Source: Variovorax paradoxus_P
Lineage (GTDB): Bacteria; Pseudomonadota; Gammaproteobacteria; Burkholderiales; Burkholderiaceae_C
Reading direction: 5' to 3' (one strand)
Assembly (NCBI RefSeq): GCF_050627025.1
Contig: NZ_CP192472.1
Length of the DNA stretch: 64,000 nucleotides
Part shown: positions 8,413 to 17,357 of the stretch, in pieces
Layout of the letters: every line of letters starts with the position of its first letter
Numbering within the stretch: position 1 is the stretch's first letter
The notes under the pieces: generated by a model
Databases searched by the model: none
What the model was told of the DNA's origin: nothing
Seen by the model: only the letters and a program-made list of their open reading frames with translations
Program-made: the position numbers and the translations under genes

Positions 8413-9667
8413 AGACCAACACGGCAGCGGCGCGCTGCAACGCATGAAGCGCGTCGCGCTCGGCCTGCTGTGCGCCGCGGCGCTGCTCTATGCGCTGGCC
8501 AGCGTGCTGCATGGGCAGCATCCGGCCTGGGGCTACGTGGCCGCCTTTGCAGAGGCCGCGATGGTCGGCGCCATTGCAGACTGGTTTGCGGTGGTGGCGC
8601 TCTTCCGCCATCCGCTGGGTCTGCCGATTCCGCACACCGCCATCATCCCGAGCAACAAGGACCGTATCGGCGCCAAGCTGGCCGGCTTCATCTGCAACAA
8701 CTTTCTCGGTACCGAACAGGTACTCGCCAAGCTGCGGGAGTTCGACGCGGCCGGCCGCGTCGCCGACTGGCTGGCCCGCCCGGCGAGCGGTGAAAAGCTC
8801 GGCGAATGGGGCGTGGCCGCCACGCGCTACGGCCTCTCGGCATTCGACGACGAGCGCGTTCGCGCCTTCATGGGCCGTGCCGCGGCCGCGGGCCTGGAGA
8901 AGATCGACCTCTCGCGCCTGACCGGCCAGGCGCTGGACGCACTCACCGCGGGCGGGCGCCACCAGGCGCTGCTCGACGACGTGCTGCAGCAGGTGGCCGG
9001 CCTGCTCGAAGGCGAAGAGGTTCAGGCCCACATTACCGAAGCCATTGCGCGCGAGATAAAAACGCTGCGCTACGTGGGGCTGGACCAGGTGGCCGCCAAG
9101 CTTGCCACGCGCAAGATCGTCGCGGCCGTGGCGCGCACCATTGCCGAGCTGGCGGCCGAGCCGGGCCACCCGATGCGCAAGCGCTTCGATCACTTTGTGG
9201 ATGACTTCGTGGTGCGGCTGAAGCTCGACCCCGAGTTCCAGCAGCGCGGCGAACAGATCCGCGCCGAACTGATGGCCCACCCCGCGCTGGGCGACTACCT
9301 GCACGGGCTGTGGGGCGAACTGCTGGCGTGGCTGCATGACGACCTCGGCCGGCGCGACTCGACCATTCGCCTGCGCATCGCGTCGCTGGCGGGCGCACTG
9401 GGCGCACGGCTGCAGGCGGACGAAGCAATTCGCCACTGGATCAACGAGCAGATCGAAGCCGCCGCGCCGCTGGCCATCGAACGCTACCGCGAGGACATCC
9501 GCCGCTACATCGAGGAGCGGGTTGCCGAGTGGAATGCGGACGAAATGACCGTGGAGCTCGAGCGCAACATCGGCCGCGACCTGCAGTTCATCCGCATCAA
9601 CGGCACGCTGGTGGGCGGGCTGGTGGGGCTGTTGATCCACACGGCAACGCAGCTGCTGCGCGGGTAA
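8405..9667 (+). CDS. DUF445 family membrane protein
   Basis: About 420 residues. The N-terminal hydrophobic helix pair (LGLLCAAALLYALASVL, then AAFAEAAMVGAIADWFAVVALF with the family's AxADWFAVVALFRHPLGLPIPHT block and IIPxNKDRIG) identifies DUF445 (YjiN-like). A long amphipathic, helix-rich middle follows, then a C-terminal hydrophobic segment (INGTLVGGLVGLLIH). Function is unknown. The start is uncertain: a TTG at 8405 overlaps the argE stop, another TTG lies at 8387, and the first ATG is at 8444 just before the first hydrophobic helix. I favour 8405 because the residues before the ATG look family-like. Confidence 0.78.
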   Translation: MAEDQHGSGALQRMKRVALGLLCAAALLYALASVLHGQHPAWGYVAAFAEAAMVGAIADWFAVVALFRHPLGLPIPHTAIIPSNKDRIGAKLAGFICNNFLGTEQVLAKLREFDAAGRVADWLARPASGEKLGEWGVAATRYGLSAFDDERVRAFMGRAAAAGLEKIDLSRLTGQALDALTAGGRHQALLDDVLQQVAGLLEGEEVQAHITEAIAREIKTLRYVGLDQVAAKLATRKIVAAVARTIAELAAEPGHPMRKRFDHFVDDFVVRLKLDPEFQQRGEQIRAELMAHPALGDYLHGLWGELLAWLHDDLGRRDSTIRLRIASLAGALGARLQADEAIRHWINEQIEAAAPLAIERYREDIRRYIEERVAEWNADEMTVELERNIGRDLQFIRINGTLVGGLVGLLIHTATQLLRG

Positions 9668-9775
9668 TCCACAGCGGAAGAAAGTCTGCATGTCGCGGCA
9701 CATGTCGCAGTAGAGACTGCGCCGCATCCCCCTCCTCCTTCTAGACTGCACGCGCATCCACAAGAAGGAGAAGGC

Positions 9776-11437
9776 ATGCCCCGTCGCCTGTTGCGCGCCG
9801 CCGCCGCGCTGACCGCCACGCTCGCCCTGCTGGGCGCCTGCAGCACCGTCGCACCGCCCCCTGCCACGCGGCCGGCTTCATGGGCCGCTCCCGAGGCGCT
9901 GGTGCCGCCGTCCTCCTTCTCCGGAGTGCACGGCCTTGCCATCGACCAGAAGGGCCGGCTGCTCGCCGGCTCGGTGCTCGGCAACACGCTCTGGGAGGTA
10001 GACCGCACCACCGGCGCGGCCAAGGTGCTGATCGGAGCTCCCGAGGGCCAGGCCGACGACATCGCGGTCGGCCCCAAGGGCGAGCTGGCGTGGACCAACT
10101 ACCTCATGGGCATGCTGCGCTACCGCGAGAGCGAAGGCGCCCCGATGCGCGTGCTCGCCAAAGACCTGCCCGGCCTCAATTCGCTCGACTTCGACCGCCG
10201 CAACAACAAGCTCTACGCCTCGCAGGTGTTCCTTGGCGATGCGCTCTGGGAGATCGACCGCGAAGGCCAGAAGCCGCCGCGGCTCATCAAGAAAGACATG
10301 GGAGGCTTCAACGGCTTCGAGGTCGGGCCGGACGGCATGCTCTACGGGCCGCTGTGGTTCAAGGGCCAGGTCGTGAAGATCGATCCGGCCAACGGCCACA
10401 TGACCGTGATTGCCGAAGGCTTCAAGATTCCCGCCGCGGCCAACCTCGACGGCAAGGGCAACCTCTGGGTGGTCGATGCGCGCAGCGGCGAACTGGTGCG
10501 GGTAGATTTGGCCACCGGCCGCAAGACCGTAGCGAAGCAGTTGCGCCCGTCGCTCGACAACCTTGCAATTGCGCGCGACACGCCGGACGGCACGATCTAC
10601 GTGTCGAACATGGCGAACAACGAGGTGCAGGCCTTCGATCCGGCAACGGGTGCGCTGCGCACGCTCACCAGCGGCAAGCTCGCCACGCCCGCGGGCCTCA
10701 AGATCGACGGGCACACGCTCTGGGTGGCCGATGTGTTCGGGTTCCGCCAGGTGGATGTGCGCACCGGCGAAGTGCGCGACGTTTTCCGGATGCAGCGCGA
10801 CCCGGATCTCGACTATCCCTTTGCCATCGGGGTCTCGGGCAATCTCTTTGCGCTGACCTCATGGTTTACCGGCACGGTGCAGTTGGTCGACCGCCAGACG
10901 CTGCGGACCATCGAGACCATTCACGGGTTGAAGGCCCCTTTCGACGCCCTGCCCATGGCCGACGGCAGCGTGATCTATGCCGAAATCGCAACCGGCACCA
11001 TCACGCGTGCGCGCGGCGCGAAGTTTGCCGACAAGCAAGTGCTCGCGAGCGGCCTGAGCGGCCCGGTGCAAATGATCATCGGCCAGGACGGCGCCCTTTA
11101 CGTGACCGAGGCGGCGGGCAAGCTGGTCCGCATTCCGCTCGATGCGAGCGCGCCGTTGCGCGCAATTGCAGAGAGCCTGGCGTTGCCCGAAGGAGTGGCG
11201 CAAACACCTTGGGGCAGCTTCATCGTGGCCGAAAGCGCGGCGCGCCGGCTGGTCGAGATCGACCCTGCCAACGGCTCGCGCCGCACTGTGGCGGAAAACC
11301 TGCCGATCGGCCTGGCTCCGGGACCCGGCCTGCCACCACCCTACGTGGTGACCGGCGTGGCCGTGGGCAGCGATGGAAGCATCTACGTATCGGCCGACCT
11401 GAACAATGCGATCTACCGAATTCGGCCGCAGCGGTGA
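9776..11437 (+). CDS. SMP-30/gluconolactonase-like beta-propeller lipoprotein
   Basis: A 553-residue protein with a lipoprotein signal (LALLGACS, Cys about residue 22) followed by repeated blades of a six-bladed propeller of the SMP-30/NHL kind: GVHGLAIDQKGRLLAG, DDIAVGPKGELAWTN, NSLDFDRRNNKLYAS, GFEVGPDGMLYGPLW and so on. The start is clear (AAGAAGGAGAAGGC then ATG). Members of this superfamily include lactonases and strictosidine-synthase-like enzymes, but many long lipoprotein versions have no assigned reaction. I do not assign a substrate. Probably exported and membrane-anchored. Confidence 0.78.
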   Translation: MPRRLLRAAAALTATLALLGACSTVAPPPATRPASWAAPEALVPPSSFSGVHGLAIDQKGRLLAGSVLGNTLWEVDRTTGAAKVLIGAPEGQADDIAVGPKGELAWTNYLMGMLRYRESEGAPMRVLAKDLPGLNSLDFDRRNNKLYASQVFLGDALWEIDREGQKPPRLIKKDMGGFNGFEVGPDGMLYGPLWFKGQVVKIDPANGHMTVIAEGFKIPAAANLDGKGNLWVVDARSGELVRVDLATGRKTVAKQLRPSLDNLAIARDTPDGTIYVSNMANNEVQAFDPATGALRTLTSGKLATPAGLKIDGHTLWVADVFGFRQVDVRTGEVRDVFRMQRDPDLDYPFAIGVSGNLFALTSWFTGTVQLVDRQTLRTIETIHGLKAPFDALPMADGSVIYAEIATGTITRARGAKFADKQVLASGLSGPVQMIIGQDGALYVTEAAGKLVRIPLDASAPLRAIAESLALPEGVAQTPWGSFIVAESAARRLVEIDPANGSRRTVAENLPIGLAPGPGLPPPYVVTGVAVGSDGSIYVSADLNNAIYRIRPQR

Positions 11438-11643
11438 CGTTTAAGAACGTGCATCGGGCTCTCGGTGGTCGTTGCCATGACCGGTGCGGTGCTGATCTTC
11501 ATCTACTGGGTGATCGCGGGCACCAGCCTGGACGCCCGGTTGTTCCGCGCCGGGGCCGCACCAGCTAATTGGCGCAAGCCGGACGCGCATGGGCGTCCTA
11601 GAGTCGGTGCAGAGCGAAAGCAATCTGCACTGACTCCTTCTTC

Positions 11644-13254
11644 ATGCCCGCCATCGAATCCCGGCTGCACGCGGCCAGCGAATCCTTCCAGGCCCACCGC
11701 GCCGGCATGCTGGCGCTGCTCGCCGAGGTGCGATCGCACGAGGCGCGCTCCGCGGCGGCGTCGAATGCCTCGGCCGAGCGCTTTGCCAGGCGCGGACAAC
11801 TGCTGCCGCGCGAACGCCTTGCGCTGCTGCTCGACACCGGCGCGCCATTCTTGCCGCTGGCATCGCTTGCCGGCCTTGGCCACGACAACGATGACCTCGG
11901 CAAGAGCGTGCCCGGCGGCGGGGTGATCGCGGGTATCGGCCGCGTCTCTGGTGTGCGGTGCATGGTGAGCGCGTCCGACTCCGGCATCGACGCCGGCGCG
12001 CTGCAGCCCATGGGCCTGGACAAGCAACTGCGCATGCAGGAGATTGCGCTCGAAAACAAGCTGCCCTACGTGCAGCTGGTGGAAAGCGCGGGCGCCAATC
12101 TCATGCAATACCGCGTGCAGGATTTCGTGCGTGGCGGCGGCATCTTCCGCAACCTCGCGCGGCTTTCGGCCGCGGGGCTTCCAGTGGTGACGGTGACGCA
12201 CGGCTCTTCGACCGCGGGCGGTGCCTACCAAACGGGGCTTTCCGACTACATCGTGATGGTGCGGGACCGCACCCGCGCGTTCCTCGCAGGCCCGCCGCTG
12301 CTCAAGGCGGCCACCGGCGAAATTGCCACCGAAGAAGAACTGGGCGGCGCCGTGATGCACACCCATATCTCGGGCCTTGGCGACTACCTGGCCGAAGACG
12401 ACCGCGACGCCATTCGCATCGCGCGATCCATTCTGGGCAGCATCGACTGGGCGCGCGACCAAGCCCCGCGCAAGTTTGCAACGCCGCTCTACGACGCCGA
12501 CGAACTGCTCGGCATCATGCCGGGCGACGGGCGGCGGCCAGTCGACATGCGCGAGGTAATTGCGCGCATTGCCGACGGCTCGGAGTTTCTGGAGTTCAGC
12601 GAGCGCTACGGCAGTGCCACCGTGTGCGGCCATATGCGGCTCGAAGGCCACGCCGTGGGCGTTATCACCAACAACGGGCCCATCGACTCGGACGGCGCCA
12701 CCAAGGCGACGCACTTCATCCAGGCCTGCTGCCAGTCGCGCACGCCCATCGTGTACCTGCAGAACATCACGGGCTACATGGTGGGCCGCGCACACGAAGA
12801 GGCCGGCATCATCAAGCACGGCGCCAAGATGATCCAGGCGGTGACCAGCGCCACGGTGCCGCAGATCACCCTGCATTGCGGCGCCTCCTACGGCGCTGGC
12901 AACTATGGCATGTGCGGCCGCGGCTTCGCGCCGCGCTTCTGCTTTTCGTGGCCCAACGCGCGCACCGCGGTCATGGGCGGCGAGCAGGCGGCGCAAACCA
13001 TGGCCATCGTGATGGAAGCGGGCATGGCCAGGAAAGGTTCGGTCGACCGTGAAAAGATCGACGCAATGCAGCGGCAGATCGTCGAGCGCTTCGACCGCCA
13101 GATGAGCGTGTTCACCACCAGTGCGCTGCTGCTCGACGACGGCGTGATCGACCCGCGCGACACACGGGCGGTGCTTGCAGAAGTGCTTGCCGTGTGCCGC
13201 GATGCGGATGCGCGCGTGCCGCAGGCCATGCAGTTTTCGGTGGCACGTCCATGA
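11644..13254 (+). CDS. Acyl-CoA carboxylase beta subunit, geranyl-CoA carboxylase (AtuC)-like
   Basis: A 536-residue carboxyltransferase subunit that moves CO2 from biotin to an acyl-CoA. Both crotonase-like halves are present: GSSTAGGAYQ and FLAGPPLLKAATGE in the first, TNNGPIDSDGATKATHFI, NITGYMVGR, HGAKMI and CGASYGAGNYGMCGR in the second, ending with the conserved TSALLLDDGVIDPRDTR. It heads a five-gene run whose members most resemble the Atu acyclic-terpene pathway, so a 3-methyl-branched enoyl-CoA such as geranyl-CoA is the best guess; methylcrotonyl-CoA is the main alternative. The stop overlaps the next start (ATGA). Confidence 0.82.
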   Translation: MPAIESRLHAASESFQAHRAGMLALLAEVRSHEARSAAASNASAERFARRGQLLPRERLALLLDTGAPFLPLASLAGLGHDNDDLGKSVPGGGVIAGIGRVSGVRCMVSASDSGIDAGALQPMGLDKQLRMQEIALENKLPYVQLVESAGANLMQYRVQDFVRGGGIFRNLARLSAAGLPVVTVTHGSSTAGGAYQTGLSDYIVMVRDRTRAFLAGPPLLKAATGEIATEEELGGAVMHTHISGLGDYLAEDDRDAIRIARSILGSIDWARDQAPRKFATPLYDADELLGIMPGDGRRPVDMREVIARIADGSEFLEFSERYGSATVCGHMRLEGHAVGVITNNGPIDSDGATKATHFIQACCQSRTPIVYLQNITGYMVGRAHEEAGIIKHGAKMIQAVTSATVPQITLHCGASYGAGNYGMCGRGFAPRFCFSWPNARTAVMGGEQAAQTMAIVMEAGMARKGSVDREKIDAMQRQIVERFDRQMSVFTTSALLLDDGVIDPRDTRAVLAEVLAVCRDADARVPQAMQFSVARP

Positions 13255-15200
13255 GCTTCAGCAAGATCCTGGTAGCCAACCGCGGCGAGATCGCCGTCCG
13301 CGTAATGCGCACCGCGCGCGCCATGGACTGCCGTACCGTGGCCGTGTATTCCACTGCCGACGCCGATGCAGAGCATGTGCGCCAGGCCGACCAGTCTGTA
13401 TGGATCGGCGAGTCGCTGCCCGCGCAAAGCTACCTGGACATTGCCGCCATCGTCGATGCGGCGCTTGCGAGCGGTGCGCAAGCCGTGCATCCGGGCTACG
13501 GTTTTCTGGCCGAGAACGCCGGCTTCGCACAGGCTTGCCGCGACGCGGGTCTTGTCTTCATCGGCCCCACTCCCCAAGCCATTCGCGCGATGGGCGACAA
13601 GGCAGGCGCCAAACGATTGATGCAGGCGGCGGGCGTGCCGTGCATTCGTGGCTATGAGGGAGAAGACCAGAGCCCGGCCACCCTTGCCGCCGAAGCCGCA
13701 CGAATCGGCTGGCCCGTGATGATCAAGGCAACCGCCGGCGGCGGCGGACGCGGCATGCGCCTCGCGCCATCGGCTGCGGCCTTTGCCGGACTGTTGCAAA
13801 GCGCGAAGTCCGAAGCGCTCAATGCCTTCGGTGACGAGGCCGTGATATTGGAGCGCGCCATCCAGGCGCCGCGCCACATCGAGATCCAGGTGTTCGCCGA
13901 CCGGCACGGCAACGTCATTCACCTGGGCGAACGCGACTGCTCGGTACAGCGACGGCATCAGAAGGTGATCGAGGAATCGCCCTCGCCGGCCGTGTCGGCG
14001 GCGCTGCGCGAGCGCATGGGCGCAACGGCGGTGGCGGCCGCCAGGGCCATTGGCTACGAAGGCGCGGGCACGCTGGAGTTTTTGCTCGACGCCGACGGCC
14101 ACTACTGGTTCATGGAAATGAACACGCGGCTGCAGGTGGAGCATCCGGTGACCGAGGCGGTGACCGGGCTCGACCTTGTCGAGCTGCAGCTGCGAGTGGC
14201 GGCAGGCGAGCCGCTTCCGGTCAGGCAACAAGACGTGCGCTTGAGCGGCCACGCGATGGAAGTGCGCCTGTGCGCCGAAGAACCGCAGCAAGGCTTCCTG
14301 CCGCAAAGCGGCGCGCTCGCAATGTGGCGGCCCGCGCCCGCACTGCGAACCGAACACGCGCTGCGCGACGGCGCTCTGGTGCCGCCCTTCTACGATTCGA
14401 TGATTGCCAAGCTGGTGGCGCACGGCCGCACGCGCGACGAAGCCCGGCAACGGCTGCTCGCGGGGTTGCAAGACACAGTGGCGCTGGGCGTTGGCACGAA
14501 CCAGCAGTTTCTGCAGCGCATGCTGGCGCACCCGGTGTTCGCAAGCGGCGCAGCGACCACCGCCTTCATCGCCGAACAACTCGATGGCCTGCTCGCGCCC
14601 GATGCCGAGGCCGAAAAACGCGCGACGCTATTGGCTGCGCTGTTGCTCCAGCTGGGAGAGCATGGCTGGCCGTCGCCGCTCGCCCATCGGCTACCGAACG
14701 CATTGCGTTTTTCGCTCGATGGCGCGACCTGCGCAGCGCGCGTGCAGCCGCTGGGTGCGGGCCGGTTCGACATTGCCGTTGCCGACCAGCCGCCAGTGCG
14801 CATGGAGTTGCTTGCGCTGCCGGGCGAAGGCCAGGTGCGCTTCTCCTGCAATGGCCTGGCCGAACAAGCGGTGGCGGTGCGCCAATCGGCCAATCGCCTC
14901 TTCTTTCACTACGGCGGCCGGCCTTTTCAGCTGGAGAACCTCACCCACGTTGCCGTCGCGCGGGAAGGCTCCGCTGCCGCCGACGGATTGCTGCGCGCTT
15001 CCATGAATGGCCGCGTCATCGCGCTGCTGGCCGCCGAAGGCGATGCGGTGGCCGCCGGCCAGCCGATCGTCACGCTGGAGGCCATGAAGATGGAACATGT
15101 GCACTGTGCGCCGCGTGCCGGCCGCCTGGCCGCGCTGCATGTGGCGATTGGCGCGCAAGTGGCCGCCCGCCATGTGGTGGCCGAAATCTCCGATGCCTGA
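13251..15200 (+). CDS. Acyl-CoA carboxylase biotin-containing alpha subunit (AtuF-like)
   Basis: A 649-residue protein. Residues 1 to about 450 are biotin carboxylase (KILVANRGEIAVRV, HPGYGFLAEN, ATP-grasp KATAGGGGRGMRL, MEMNTRLQVEHPVTE), then a linker/BT region, then a biotinyl domain from about 580 with the EAMKME biotinylation site at about residue 614. It makes carboxybiotin for the preceding beta subunit, with which it overlaps by four bases. The sequence preceding HPGYGF (PAQSYLDIAAIVDAA) resembles geranyl-CoA carboxylase alpha more than methylcrotonyl-CoA carboxylase, by recollection of the family only. Confidence 0.85.
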   Translation: MSFSKILVANRGEIAVRVMRTARAMDCRTVAVYSTADADAEHVRQADQSVWIGESLPAQSYLDIAAIVDAALASGAQAVHPGYGFLAENAGFAQACRDAGLVFIGPTPQAIRAMGDKAGAKRLMQAAGVPCIRGYEGEDQSPATLAAEAARIGWPVMIKATAGGGGRGMRLAPSAAAFAGLLQSAKSEALNAFGDEAVILERAIQAPRHIEIQVFADRHGNVIHLGERDCSVQRRHQKVIEESPSPAVSAALRERMGATAVAAARAIGYEGAGTLEFLLDADGHYWFMEMNTRLQVEHPVTEAVTGLDLVELQLRVAAGEPLPVRQQDVRLSGHAMEVRLCAEEPQQGFLPQSGALAMWRPAPALRTEHALRDGALVPPFYDSMIAKLVAHGRTRDEARQRLLAGLQDTVALGVGTNQQFLQRMLAHPVFASGAATTAFIAEQLDGLLAPDAEAEKRATLLAALLLQLGEHGWPSPLAHRLPNALRFSLDGATCAARVQPLGAGRFDIAVADQPPVRMELLALPGEGQVRFSCNGLAEQAVAVRQSANRLFFHYGGRPFQLENLTHVAVAREGSAAADGLLRASMNGRVIALLAAEGDAVAAGQPIVTLEAMKMEHVHCAPRAGRLAALHVAIGAQVAARHVVAEISDA

Positions 15201-15241
15201 CCGATGCCACTCTTGCGCCGACATGTCTTGAAAGCCGCTCG

Positions 15242-16156
15242 ATGAACACTTCATCCCGATACCGGTCCGTTTTCTCGCCTGGCCTCTTCGCTGGCCAGGT
15301 GATCGTCGTCACCGGTGGCGGCTCGGGCATCGGGCGCTGCACGGCGCACGAACTCGCGTCGCTCGGCGCGCAGGTGGTGCTGGTCGGCCGCAATGCAGCG
15401 AAGCTCGAATCGGTGAAAGAAGAGATCGCCGGCAACGGCGGCAAGGCCAGCACACAGGCGTTCGACATCCGCGAGGAAAATGCGGTGCGCAGCGCGGTAG
15501 CCGCCATCGTCGCCGCACACGGGCGCGTCGACGGGCTGGTCAACAACGCCGGCGGCCAATACATCACGCCGCTCGCAGCCATCTCGGCCAAGGGTTGGGA
15601 GGCGGTAATCCACACCAACCTCACGGGCGGCTTTCTCGTGGCGCGCGAATGCTTTGTGCAGAGCATGCAGGCGCACGGCGGCGCCATCGTCAACATCGTG
15701 GCCGACATGTGGGGCTCGATGCCCAACATGGGCCACAGCGGCGCGGCGCGCGCCGGCATGGTGAGCTTTACCGAGACCGCCGCGCTCGAATGGGCCGCGA
15801 ACGGCGTGCGCGTGAACGCGGTGGCCCCGGGCTACATCGCATCGAGCGGCATGGACCACTACCCGCCCGAAGCGGGCGACATGCTGCGTGCAATGCGCAA
15901 CACCGTGCCCGCGGGCCGCTTCGGCAACGAGGCCGAGACGTCCGCCGCCGTCGCCTTCCTGTTGAGCCCTGCGGCAAGCTTCATCAGCGGCGGCGTGCTG
16001 CGCGTAGACGGCGCGCGGCCTCAGGTGCGCATGGGCTGGCCGATGACGCTGCCTGATGCACAGGTGCAGCAGCGCCGGGCCGTGCGCCCTTTCGACGGCT
16101 TTCACCTCGCCCGCACGCCGCGTGTCTTCAAGAACGGCGACGAACCGAACGACTGA
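15242..16156 (+). CDS. SDR family protein, peroxisomal 2-enoyl-CoA reductase-like
   Basis: A 304-residue short-chain dehydrogenase/reductase with the NAD(P) motif VTGGGSGIG, LVNNAGGQYI and a C-terminal LLSPAASFISGG. The usual catalytic YxxxK is replaced by HSGAAR (His at residue 165), the arrangement of the trans-2-enoyl-CoA reductase/2,4-dienoyl-CoA reductase branch of SDRs. The basic VGRN after strand 2 suggests NADP(H). It follows the carboxylase genes by 41 bp with no terminator, so it is likely part of one operon handling an unsaturated acyl-CoA. Atu clusters contain related SDRs (AtuB/AtuG). Confidence 0.82.
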   Translation: MNTSSRYRSVFSPGLFAGQVIVVTGGGSGIGRCTAHELASLGAQVVLVGRNAAKLESVKEEIAGNGGKASTQAFDIREENAVRSAVAAIVAAHGRVDGLVNNAGGQYITPLAAISAKGWEAVIHTNLTGGFLVARECFVQSMQAHGGAIVNIVADMWGSMPNMGHSGAARAGMVSFTETAALEWAANGVRVNAVAPGYIASSGMDHYPPEAGDMLRAMRNTVPAGRFGNEAETSAAVAFLLSPAASFISGGVLRVDGARPQVRMGWPMTLPDAQVQQRRAVRPFDGFHLARTPRVFKNGDEPND

Positions 16157-16170
16157 CTGGAGACAACCGC

Positions 16171-17349
16171 ATGCAGTACACCCACGAGCACCTCGAAATA
16201 CAGAAGACGCTGCGCCGCTTCATCGACGAAGAAATCAACCCGCACGTCGACGAATGGGAAGCCGCCGAGATCTTTCCCGCGCACGAGGTCTTCAAGAAAC
16301 TCGGCAACCTCGGCATGCTGGGCCTGAACAAGCCTGAAGCCTTCGGCGGCGCGGGGCTCGACTATTCGTATGCGATGGCCATGGCCGAGGCGCTGGGCCA
16401 TGTGAGCTGCGGCGGCGTGCCAATGGCCATTGGCGTGCAAACGGACATGTGCACGCCCGCGCTCGCCCGCTTTGGCAGCGACGAACTGCGGCGCGAGTTC
16501 CTGGCACCTGCCATTGCGGGCGACATGGTCGGCTGCATCGGCGTGAGCGAGCCCGGTGCCGGGAGCGACGTGGCGGGCCTGAAGAGCCACGCGCGAAAGG
16601 ACGGCGGCGACTACATCATCAGCGGCCAGAAGATGTGGATCACCAACAGCCTGCAAGCCGACTGGATGTGCATGCTGGTCAATACCAGCGACGGGCAAAG
16701 TGCAGCAGGCTACAGCCCTCATCGCAACAAGTCGCTGGTGATGGTGCCGATGGACAGCCCGGGCATCGAGAAGGCAAAGAAGATCCGCAAGATCGGCATG
16801 CACTCGAGCGACACGGGGCTCATCTACTTCGACAACGTTCGCGTGCCGCAGCGATACCGCATCGGGGAGGAGGGCCAGGGCTTTGTCTACCAGATGCAGC
16901 AATTCCAGGAAGAGCGGCTGTGGGCGGCCGCCAGCTCGCTCGAGCCGATGGAAGACTGCATTGCGCAGACCATCGAGTGGGCGCAGGAGCGCAAGATGTT
17001 CGGCGCCACGCTGGCCGACCAGCAATGGGTTCAGTTCAAGCTGGCCGAACTCAAGACCGAAGTGGAGGCGCTGCGCGCCCTCACCTACCGCGCCTGCGAC
17101 CTGCATGTGCAGGGCCAGGACGTGCTCGAACTCGCCTCGATGGCCAAGCTCAAGACCGGGCGGCTCACGCGCCAGGTGGCAGACACCTGCCTGCAGTTCT
17201 GGGGCGGCATGGGCTTTACGCTCGAGAACCGCGTTTCGCGCCTTTACCGGGACGGCCGCCTGGGCTCGATAGGAGGCGGCGCGGACGAGGTGATGCTCGG
17301 CATCCTCGCGAAGACGATGGGCATCGCCAAGCGGCCGCCGCGCGGCTGA
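16171..17349 (+). CDS. Acyl-CoA dehydrogenase, citronellyl-CoA dehydrogenase (AtuD)-like
   Basis: A 392-residue FAD acyl-CoA dehydrogenase. Family motifs: CIGVSEPGAGSDVAGLKSHA (FAD binding), WITNSLQADW, HSSDTGLIYFDNVRVP, EWAQERKMFG, QFWGGMGFTLENRVSRLYRD and GGGADEVM near the catalytic-base region. The segments HCGG-like SCGGVPMAIGVQTDMCTPAL are characteristic, to my reading, of AtuD-type enzymes that desaturate citronellyl-CoA. ATG follows GGAGACA at a good distance. It stands directly upstream of a second, different dehydrogenase. Confidence 0.85.
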   Translation: MQYTHEHLEIQKTLRRFIDEEINPHVDEWEAAEIFPAHEVFKKLGNLGMLGLNKPEAFGGAGLDYSYAMAMAEALGHVSCGGVPMAIGVQTDMCTPALARFGSDELRREFLAPAIAGDMVGCIGVSEPGAGSDVAGLKSHARKDGGDYIISGQKMWITNSLQADWMCMLVNTSDGQSAAGYSPHRNKSLVMVPMDSPGIEKAKKIRKIGMHSSDTGLIYFDNVRVPQRYRIGEEGQGFVYQMQQFQEERLWAAASSLEPMEDCIAQTIEWAQERKMFGATLADQQWVQFKLAELKTEVEALRALTYRACDLHVQGQDVLELASMAKLKTGRLTRQVADTCLQFWGGMGFTLENRVSRLYRDGRLGSIGGGADEVMLGILAKTMGIAKRPPRG

Positions 17350-17357
17350 ACACCGAC

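Noticed and set aside
11465..11643. Short reading frame with a membrane-like MTGAVLIFIYWVIAG segment before the carboxylase gene
   Set aside because: It runs into the carboxylase gene out of frame, has no ribosome site, and the hydrophobic run is too short to support a protein. It could be a leftover of an old gene.
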